Below are positions 12,469 to 20,537 of a stretch of DNA of 64,000 bases, piece by piece. Each line of letters starts with the position of its first letter. Positions within the stretch are counted from its first letter, which is position 1. The notes below the pieces were generated by a model, which made no database searches, had not been told where the DNA came from, and was given only the letters and a program-made list of their open reading frames with translations. The position numbers and the translations under genes are program-made. Source of the stretch: Trichinella spiralis (taxonomy: Eukaryota; Nematoda; Enoplea; Trichinellida; Trichinellidae); assembly GCA_000181795.3 (NCBI GenBank), contig CM012955.1:10737976-10801975 (forward strand). Reading direction: 5' to 3'.

Positions 12469-14713
12469 TCAGTCAGATGAAGGCATGCATTTGAATCGGT
12501 CGTAGAAAGACTTTTCCAGACTTTGCCGATGATTCACGTTCGCTATTCGGATCATCTCGTAGGCACGCTGGCGCATGTTCTTTCCGAACAAATTCGCAAT
12601 ACCGTTCTCCGTGACGACGTAATGCGCATGCGCCCTTGTAGTGACCACGCCCGCGCCAAGTTTTGGTACGGGCACAATTTTCGACTCGCCTTTCTTGGTC
12701 ACCGATTGAAGTGCCATGATCGGTTTGCCTTTACCGTCGATACCAATCGCCGCCCCACGCATAAAATCCACCTGACCACCGAAACCTGTGAACCGTAACA
12801 GTAGACCTGATGGGATACTGTAGGACAAGTAAATTTGAAAAATTCATACCGCTATAGATGCGTGTGCCGATCGAATCGGCCACAATTTGTCCAGTCAAGT
12901 CGACTTCGATGCCTGAATTGATTGCACAAACCTTCGGATTCAGCTTAATCATCGCCGGATCATTTACCCAAGTCACATCACCCATGTCTGGAAGAGACGA
13001 GAACCCGTGTATTCGTTGTTGTTCGTCGACTGTGAACTTTGAAATTACACAATTTAAACTTACACAGCATAGGATTGTCATTCATCCAATCGTACAGCTT
13101 TTTGCTACCCAAACTGAACGAACTGACCAATTTTCCCGGATGCAGCCGCTTCTTCGAATTGGTCAGCGCGCCGTTTTCAATCAACGCCAGCACACCGTCG
13201 CTGAACATTTCCGTGTGAATTCCCAAATCTTTGTGGCCTTTCAACTGCAACAAAACTGCATCCGGTATGTTCCCAATTCCTGAAAGCAATTCCCACCGTG
13301 TGCAAAGTGGAGTTGAAAAATTTTTTTTCACCTCACCCATCTGCAAAGTGCTTCCATCTTCGATCAAATTTTCGGCGATCAATTTGCCAATTTGTTCCTC
13401 GGCTGCGGACATTTTCGACTGGTGGCTATTGTAAAGCGGCAGGTCACTGTTCACCAGGCAATCGAAATGCGACATGTGAATGCATCCATCGCCGAAAGTT
13501 CTAGGCATGTTCGGATTTGCTATGCCTGAACAACACGAGCAAAATATCTGTGCATAATCATCGAAATGAAAAGCAACAACAATCCAACTGCAAAACTGGC
13601 ATTCAAACTGACAAGGTGCGATCAGAATTTAAAGAAAAAGTGAAACTTCAAAACCACCCAAAGACCTGAAATTATCCGAAAACTCAAAACCCATACAACA
13701 GAGGAAAAGAATAGCCGTCTGGTGGTGATTGGGAGAGGGGGGGGGGGTTAATTCATTTGAAATGCTCCTGCTCGGAGAGCTCTGACAAATGACCGTCCGT
13801 CAGTGCAATTCCGGCAGCAAAGCGCTCCCAGTAAGAATGATGCGAACAATTTCATAACTCGCACGAAACTTCATCGTCATTTTCCAAGCAATTGATTGCT
13901 CTCGAAAGCGTGTGATTAAACAAAATCAACTGCTTGGCAAATCAAATCAAACAACACAAACCGAATCAGTCACACTTCAACAAAATCAACCCGCGCACAC
14001 GCAGACGATGCATGCCACGAATTGTCGAATATTATACTCACCGATTATGAATTTGGCGTGCTGCAACGCGGCTCTGGTGCAATCGACGCCGGTTCCAAGC
14101 GTGCAGAAGCCTTTCTTGTCCGGTGGTGAAACGGTAACAATGGCCACGTCCACTTTGACCACACCCCTGTGGAACAAGGCGGGCGTATCGGAGAGGAAAA
14201 TTGACAAACAATCCGCACGTCCTTCATTCACCGCTTGACGAAGATTTCCGGCAATGAACAAGCACTGACTGCGTATGTGCTCTATAATGAACGCAGCTCT
14301 AGTATGAAATCGCTAAAATTACGTCCAAACAACATTACTGCAATATTCCGGTTCGGCCCACTTCGCCGGACCTTCCAAATGGATGTGATACAATTTCACA
14401 CCGGTCAAGCCAGCACTTTTTGCATAATCAGCCAAAGCGTCGATCAGCAAAGTGGGCGTGCCGGCCACACCGTGCGTATAGACGCTGTCTCCTGAACAGA
14501 AGCAATCGATTACAATAATACGTACACGGTTTTGATCGACAACGACAAAATCGAACCTGATTTCACGTGACGGACAGCTTCTTCAGGGGAACAAATTTTC
14601 GGTGTCCTGCCTGAAATTGGTTGAAAGGGTTCGCAGACGACGGACGAAAATAATCTCGGAGTTGCGAATTTAAAGCACGAATTAACAACTGTGCGAAAAA
14701 ACAACGCGGCCAT
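12469..14713 (-). CDS. Acetyl-CoA hydrolase / acetate (4-hydroxybutyrate) CoA-transferase family, mitochondrial
   Basis: A class I CoA-transferase of the bacterial Cat1/AarC/4-hydroxybutyrate CoA-transferase family, known in helminths and protists as candidates for acetate:succinate CoA-transferase. Seven minus-strand exons: 14557-14713, 14323-14491, 14042-14268, 13337-13525, 13064-13279, 12850-13029 and 12469-12785. They sum to 1455 nt (484 aa, the usual family length). Residues 1-25 (MAALFFRTVVNSCFKFATPR) look like a mitochondrial presequence: basic, hydroxylated, no acidic residues. Core motifs are GDSVYTHGVAGTPTLLIDAL, LFIAGNLRQAVNEGRADCL, MPRTFGDGCIHMSHFD, MGIGNIPDAVLLQLKGHKDL, and HTEMFSDGVL. 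INSGIEVDLTGQ holds the candidate catalytic Glu (about 361). FGGQVDFMRGAA and RAHAHYVVTENGIANLFGKN belong to the C-terminal domain. An acceptor-like TTTTCAG just upstream makes 14713 a better start than the in-frame ATG at 14746. The physiological acyl donor and acceptor cannot be read from sequence. Confidence 0.92.
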
Positions 14714-15094
14714 GTTGAACAATCTCAAATGACAAACTGAAAACAATACAGTATGCCCAAGGAAATGATAATAAAGAATGTCACTTGATTTTTCACAAAT
14801 AATTTAAAAACTAAAATTAAAACAATTTTTAAAATGACGTTAATTTTTAGAAAAATTATTTTTCTGTAAATATTAAGAAACAATAATGGAAATTTTTTCA
14901 ATAGTTTACAAAAGTAGCAGTAGAATAGAAATAGAACTTTCTTGTCAAATGTTGTGAGGCGCTTTCCAGATTGCTGGAAGAATGCAATTAAATGGGACTG
15001 GATTAAGCTGAATTTTAAAGAAAGACGGAACATTTTCTAAAAATTCCATGTTCAAAAAAGTTTCACACTGTGCATAGTATCAGATATACAGAGT
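14714..15094. other. Spacer between the CoA-transferase gene and copy B
   Basis: This is an AT-rich promoter-side spacer for the minus-strand CoA-transferase gene. I see no gene, structured RNA or repeat in it. The duplicon begins somewhere near 15095. Confidence 0.5.
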
Positions 15095-15193
15095 TATCTC
15101 ATTTTGAAGTAAATTATTAAGAGCAAATGAAACATCCGTGAGGATTAAAAAAAATCAAATCTGTACTGTTGCTACATTTTCGACGCCTGTATT

Positions 15194-15226
15194 ACACCTC
15201 ACAATTCACATAGTCTTGTGAGGTGT
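15194..15226. repeat. Perfect hairpin inside the duplicon
   Basis: The arms ACACCTCACA (15194-15203) and TGTGAGGTGT (15217-15226) are exact reverse complements around a 13-nt loop. In copy A the matching structure (1210-1242) has one arm mismatch and keeps 8 uninterrupted pairs. The function is unknown; it may be an ancient element terminus or a transcript hairpin. Confidence 0.75.
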
Positions 15227-16591
15227 GTTTCTTCTCTAACGACAGTCAATTTTTTGAATTGTATCATTTCTTTTCCTCAAAGTTTCGCTGACAATGCACA
15301 AGCGACTTCACGCATATGGATTAATCACTGGTTTAGTTGCAAGCATGGTGTTTTCTTTTATTGAAATTTATTTCAAAACGATATCTGGTCTTTATTTCAA
15401 AGTATTTCTGTCAAACAATCGATTTTTAGCATCGTCATCTAAGTGCGCACACTGAGAAACCAACAGCAATCAACTTACAAATAAATAAATAAATAGATAA
15501 TTCAAAATTTTGTTTCAATTTTATGAGCAATTTGCATTTTAGCTGGTTAATAACATAATTACATGTGTTGCAACACGTGAATCTTCTCAAAGAAATTGGA
15601 ACCATTAAGAATTAAAATATAAACAAACAAATGTGCTAAAATGTTTCAAGTAATAATAATAAATTTAAAAAATATCAATAAATTTTCAATTTAAAATTCT
15701 TCAAAGATAAAATTCAACAGTAGTTTCAAATAATTAACAGAACAGCTTCTGATGTTCCTATTAGTGTGCTTCATAGAAACAAGAACAATAAAAAGTTAAA
15801 AAAAAGGCGAATGTATTAAAATATTAAAAGCAATAATTATAATTATTTTTATTGCTTTTCTAGCACGCCAAACATAACATTGACTAATCTATATATATAA
15901 ACATTATTCATTTTGATATTGCATGCGTGGTGGTCAAACGGATTAGTACACCTCTACTGCGTAATACAACATATTATTTGAAGGTTTTGGAACTCCAAAT
16001 AATAGATTTGAAAAATTATATACAGCGTATAGCATAACGGTATGCCATGTTGTAATTTTTGTTTTATTAGCAGAAAAATATTCAAAAATGTTGGAACTTA
16101 TTTTTTAGAAATCAGATTAATGTTTCGAATCAGAAATCGGACCAATTGAGTTGAAATATCAAACTAATTGGATTATTTTTGTTTTACAATGACTAAATTC
16201 ACATTTGATCCCTAGAAGTTACGATTATTATTCACATGTGTACAGCTATTGAAAATAAAATCGCGTAAATTCAACGTTATAAATAAAATTGCTGCGCTGT
16301 TCAACTTCAAAAAACATAATTCAATTTAGTATTTATACGAATCAAAGTGTCTAAATGTGTCCATTTACTTCATTGTAATTAACCTAGTGTTGATGGATTT
16401 CATTTCCTTTTTCAAGCTATAGAAATAATCATTTTGGTTTCAAATTATATTTGAATTTTGTCCAATTGTTGAAAATTGATTGTTTTCTGAAAAATTCGTA
16501 TACTCATTTAAAAGACATAAATTATTATTTACTTTAGAGTAATGGTACGTAACAGACCTAAATTGTTATTTACTTTAAAGTAAGTTTAAAG

Positions 16592-16622
<31 letters not shown>

Positions 16623-16824
16623 TGTTGGTAAATTTAAACAAAGTAGCAAAAAGGTTAAACGAAAATTGTTTAAAGTAGATTAAACTCTTGCTATATATAT
16701 AAATAGCGATTAACGGGATTTGCAATCAGTTTTGCCTTTTTTTGACAAACAGAACGCTCCTCTGATGTCAAGTAAGTGAACAATTGAAAAGGCAAAATTT
16801 TGTAATTTTCTTTCTCTTTTAGAA

Positions 16825-17253
16825 ATGTTCCAGTTTCTGAATTTTGATTGGTTGTTTGAAAAGCGGTTTCCGTTTGCGATTGTGATCGCTTCTGTGATCT
16901 TATTTATCGCAATCTTTGCAATCGCTTTCCACTTGTTTTCGCTGTTCAGAAGGGTGAGAAAAATAAGGAAAGTTTGGAAAAATCCCGCTGCTTTGCGCCG
17001 TGAAACTATGAGAAATGCCAACCGTTTTAATGTGGTTCCATCTGCATCTTTTTCCAATCTTCAACGTGGAGAATATTTGTATTGTCCTAAAGAGAAAGAA
17101 ATGGCGTTTGGTAAGGTTGTCGCAATGGGAAAAGATCCAAAGTTTAATAGAAAATTGATGCTAATCGAGCCGGTGACAACTTCCAGAAAGAATCGTGATG
17201 CACAACCAAAGGCTGGTTCCGGTGCTGAAACCTCACGTCTAACTATTGCCTGA
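16825..17253 (+). CDS. Small single-pass membrane protein, copy B
   Basis: I do not recognise a known family. The 142-aa protein has a short N-terminus (MFQFLNFDWLFEKRF) and one strong membrane segment, residues about 16-39 (beginning FAIVIASVILFIAIF). A very basic stretch follows (RRVRKIRKVWK), predicting an N-out, C-in orientation by the positive-inside rule. After it come a CPKEKEMAFGKVVAMG block and a polar tail, GSGAETSRLTIA. A 51-bp 5'UTR intron (16772-16822, GTAAGT...TTTTAG) ends two bases before the ATG. AATAAA at 17364-17369 with a following T/G-rich stretch makes a plausible 3' end. These splice and polyadenylation features support a real gene. Copy C encodes a diverged paralogue; copy D repeats the first 45 residues exactly. 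Confidence 0.65.
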   Translation: MFQFLNFDWLFEKRFPFAIVIASVILFIAIFAIAFHLFSLFRRVRKIRKVWKNPAALRRETMRNANRFNVVPSASFSNLQRGEYLYCPKEKEMAFGKVVAMGKDPKFNRKLMLIEPVTTSRKNRDAQPKAGSGAETSRLTIA

Positions 17254-17363
17254 TGATTCTTTAACCTCCTCTTATCTTTTTTATTATATTCACATTTTAA
17301 AAATCATTTTTTTCTTTATATATGTCACATTTAATTTTCATTTATATATTTAATTCTTTATCA

Positions 17364-17369
17364 AATAAA
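17364..17369 (+). terminator. Likely polyadenylation signal of copy B gene
   Basis: AATAAA lies about 110 nt after the stop, followed by TTTGTTTGTGTTTT. The same signal occurs in copy C at 19321-19326 in an almost identical 3' flank. Confidence 0.5.
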
Positions 17370-18149
17370 TAATAATATCATTTGTTTGTGTTTTACTGAA
17401 ATGAAATTATGGACCATAAATTAAACGCAGCAAAAGAGACAAATGTGCCATGCAAATTCGGCATTATAAACTGATTTGAAATGCACTCATTTTTGTATTT
17501 TCAAAATTCACTTGTACAATTGTTCAGTCAACAATTATTCTAAACATCAAACTTCATTCTTCGGCCTATCAATTCTAAACAGCGAAATCTAAATTTAATA
17601 ATACAAGTTGACATGTCGCTGGCATAAATCAGTCGCTATTTCCTATCCATTACTCGTTGATTTGCGGATAAATGGCCACATGTCATTACGCCTTTTGTAT
17701 TTACATACCGACTTTAAAACTGACTGCGGTCACAACATCCGGCGTACAAACATCGAATACAGATGAATATGTTTTTTTGAAAAATCAAAATTTCTATTCA
17801 ATTTTATCATTTCAAATTATTATTTTTTAATCTTTTTATTTTATTGAATATTTCACTTTTTTTTCTTTCTTGTAACTGAATTCTGAACAATTTCGAACAG
17901 TTGACCTAATTAACGATTTAAAAATTTTTAAGTACACAAGAAACAAAAAGCATACTGTACTTTTGAATGTTTTTAAAATTTTACTTATTATTAAACTTGA
18001 AAACTGTCCTACTACTTTTTTCTCATTATTTTATTAATAATGATGCGATAGTGTGAAATGCGATGTTAAATTATGAACGATGCGATTTGATTGACACCGA
18101 GAGCTGCAGTGGTTGGAAAAAGCTGAAAAGTCATGATATTATTGAAACA

Positions 18150-19345
18150 TTAAATTCAGCAGTACTTTCAAATAATTAACAGCACAGTTTCTGATGTTCC
18201 TATTAGTGTGCTTTACAGAAACAAGAACGATAAAAAGTTAAAAAAATAGGCGAATGTGTTAACATATGAAAAGCGATAATAATAATTATTGTTGTTATTA
18301 CTTTTTTTAGCCCGCTAAACATAACATTAGCTAATTTATATATATAAGCATTATTCATTTTGATATTGCATGCGGGGTGGTCAAGCGATTTAGTACATTT
18401 ATTCCGCTGTTTCCAAAACTTTTTTCAAATCCCGTTACATAAAAAGGCACTGCAAAAAACATACGTGCATGCTAAATTGCATAGTTGGCTGGCTGTTACA
18501 TATTCGTTGCAGAAACTGATTTCAACAAATAGTACGGTTGAAGGATCAGCAAGTGCAACACTTGATAATCATAAAAAAGACAATTACTTTAGAGTAAGTT
18601 TAAGGGATATATATACATTGGAGGTAAATTTAAACAAAAAGCAAATTTAAACGAAAAACATTTAAAGTACATTAAAGTGTAGCTATATATTAACAGGATT
18701 TGTGATCAGCTTTGCCTTTTTGACGAACAGAACGCTCCTCTGCTGTCAGTAAGTGAATCATCGAAAAAATAAAATTTTGTAATTTTCTTTCTCTTTTAGA
18801 AATGTTGCAATTTCCAAATTTTGATTGGCTGTTCGAAGAATGGTCTGAGTTAAACATTAGGGTCGCTAGTTCCGTCGTGTTGACAGCACTGTTGGCTTCC
18901 ATTTTTTACATATTTTTGCAATGCAGAAAGCCAAAAAATGCTACTTCGAGACATCGTCGTGAAATTTTTCACCAGGAATGTTTTAATGGGTTTTCAACCC
19001 CACCTTATATCAACTGTCAAATTGGAAAATGTCTCTGTTGCCCCAAAGCGAAACAAATGGCACTTGGGACAATTGTCGCCGTGCATGGAGATTTGCCGTC
19101 GAATAGAATAATCTTCCTAAAGAGGCCTGTGACAACTTCCAAAAAGAACCGTGATGCACAACCAAAGGCTGGTTCCGGTGCTGAAACCTCACGTCTAACT
19201 ATTGCCTGATGATTCTTTAACCTCTTCTTATCTCTTTTGTTATATTCACATTTTAAAGATCATTTATCTCTTTATATATGTCACATTTAATTTTCATTTA
19301 TATATTTAATTCCTTATCTAAATAAATAATAATATTTATTGGTTT
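18150..19345 (+). repeat. Duplicon copy C (diverged, shorter)
   Basis: It starts inside the part that copy A lacks: 18150-18400 matches about 15720-15975. It skips most of the roughly 600 bp upstream of the TA repeat, keeps the 5'UTR and its intron, and carries a full ORF and the 3' flank. Divergence is clearly greater than between A, B and D, so it is an older copy. The TA microsatellite is reduced to a few units near 18608-18616. Confidence 0.85.
18802..19209 (+). CDS. Small single-pass membrane protein, copy C
   Basis: This 135-aa paralogue of the copy B protein keeps the same plan: NFDWLFE near the N-terminus, a membrane segment at about residues 19-40 (beginning IRVASSVVLTALL), a basic stretch (CRKPKNATSRHRR), a CPKAKQMALGTIVAV block and the tail PVTTS-KNRDAQPKAGSG then AETSRLTIA. 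The 5'UTR intron (18749-18799) is again 51 bp. The middle of the protein is strongly diverged and gains several cysteines (CFNGFSTPPYINCQIGKCLCC). The last 24 codons and 3' flank are nearly identical to copy B. There is no stop or frameshift, so the copy appears functional. Family and function are unknown. Confidence 0.6.
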   Translation: MLQFPNFDWLFEEWSELNIRVASSVVLTALLASIFYIFLQCRKPKNATSRHRREIFHQECFNGFSTPPYINCQIGKCLCCPKAKQMALGTIVAVHGDLPSNRIIFLKRPVTTSKKNRDAQPKAGSGAETSRLTIA

Positions 19346-19480
19346 GTGTTTTAGACATAACATTGACAAATCTATATATATTAGCATTGTTCAGTTTGAT
19401 ACTGCTTACGTGGTGGGCAAGCGGATCAGTACATGTCTTCTGCAGAAGCCACGAATGCGTTCGAATCCCATAATATAATT
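19345..19480 (+). repeat. tRNA-like (A-box/B-box) fragment, tail end of the duplicon family
   Basis: It begins with the same CATAACATTGAC...ATATATA block that precedes the A-box-like stretch in copies A, B and C. It continues through GGGCAAGCGGATCAGT (A-box-like) and, unlike the others, reaches GCGTTCGAATCCCA, a good match to a pol III B box. Spacing between boxes (about 45 nt) is tRNA-like, closest by eye to tRNA-Leu/Ser. I could not fold a convincing cloverleaf, so it is more likely a degenerate tRNA or a tRNA-derived SINE head than a working tRNA gene. Confidence 0.45.
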
Positions 19481-20537
19481 GGGTATTTCAAAAAAACCTC
19501 TCACGCATGTCAAAGTGCATGAAATGCCTTACAGCTCTAGTAATAATAGAGTGAACAAAGTGAAATAATAAGCCTCGCATGAGGAAATCACCGGCACCTG
19601 TGAGCCAAATAGTATTGAAATAAGGGCAGTGTTTACTATTATTCACAATCAGAATAAAATATGCATGAAAATTTTTGTTGTTATTATCAATAAAAATTAA
19701 GCTTCTCAGTTTCATTGTTCATAAGTATGAATACATTTTCAGAAGTCCTCTATTTACTTATAAAATAGCTATTGATAAACAATCAGTTTTATATGAGGAT
19801 TAACTGATTGTTTTCCTTTTCTTGTACTCCTCTGTTATTTTTGAAGTACGGTTTGATTAGTTTGACACAATGGGGTTTACAACTGATCTGGAGTTTTGTA
19901 AAAGAAAGTTCAATATTTTTAAATGGAAAGTTCTTCCTAATCTGGCATATTCCGCAAAAATGTAAAAAATTAGTTGAACATTTAAATACAAGTTTACTTT
20001 GTTTATGATGACTCGATCAGCATAACTTTTAAAATTATTTATCACCATATTTTCAACACAGTCAACAGAAATGAAAACGAAAATTTGTGTGCGTGTGTAA
20101 ATAATTTATATACACGCATACATACATACATATATACCATATATGAAGACCCGAAACACCTGGTAGAAAACAACGAAAATGAATACTGACTGTATACTTT
20201 TCCGATCTATATAACTAAGCAGTGATCTGCGCTTCGCCAACACAATACAAATATCCGAATGCCGTGCCGGTGAGATCAGTGCAAGGTAACTATACAACAT
20301 ATCAGCACCTCTCGACGCAGACCAAATTCTGAACAGAAATGAGAAGTGGGATGGTAAGCAAAAAGATAATATGCCAACGAATAAATACTACTTTTGCTTA
20401 AATTAAAAAAAGTACATGAAAAGCACAAAGCAAAACTGGAACAAATCTTAGCAAAAGCAATAGAATAAAATTTAAAAAAAAATAGAAGAACAAAACAATT
20501 ATAATCAGCTCCTTGTAAAGTGTGAAAGAAATATTTT
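19481..20537. other. Spacer between duplicon copies and PHF10
   Basis: No gene recognised. Open frames here (for example 19808-20008) lack coding character and similarity. A short CATA-rich microsatellite lies near 20115-20140. The PHF10 3'UTR must occupy the right edge. Confidence 0.5.

Larger units (their letters stand above)
15095..18038 (+). repeat. Duplicon copy B (complete, with intact ORF)
   Basis: This is the longest intact copy of the duplicated segment. Its 5' half (15095-16840) is the reverse complement of copy A. Its 15970-18038 stretch is repeated directly in copy D (24978-26877), ending at the same point in both (ATTATTTTATTAATA). The part 15720-15975 and the gene with its 3' flank match copy C. 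It carries a perfect 10-bp hairpin (15194-15226), an A-box-like stretch (about 15925-15960), a TA repeat (16592-16620), a 5'UTR intron and an ORF (16825-17253). Strong conservation of non-coding flanks indicates recent duplication. Confidence 0.9.

Noticed and set aside
14246..14268. Alternative acceptors near TTTTAG (about 14310) or CAGTCAG (about 14264) for the third CoA-transferase exon
   Set aside because: They give an intron of only about 23-26 bp or the wrong phase. The donor at 14322 with the acceptor at 14269 gives a 54-bp intron and keeps the LFIAGN motif in frame.
19405..19475. A functional tRNA gene
   Set aside because: A and B boxes are recognisable, but I could not pair acceptor and anticodon stems convincingly, so I list it only as a tRNA-like fragment.
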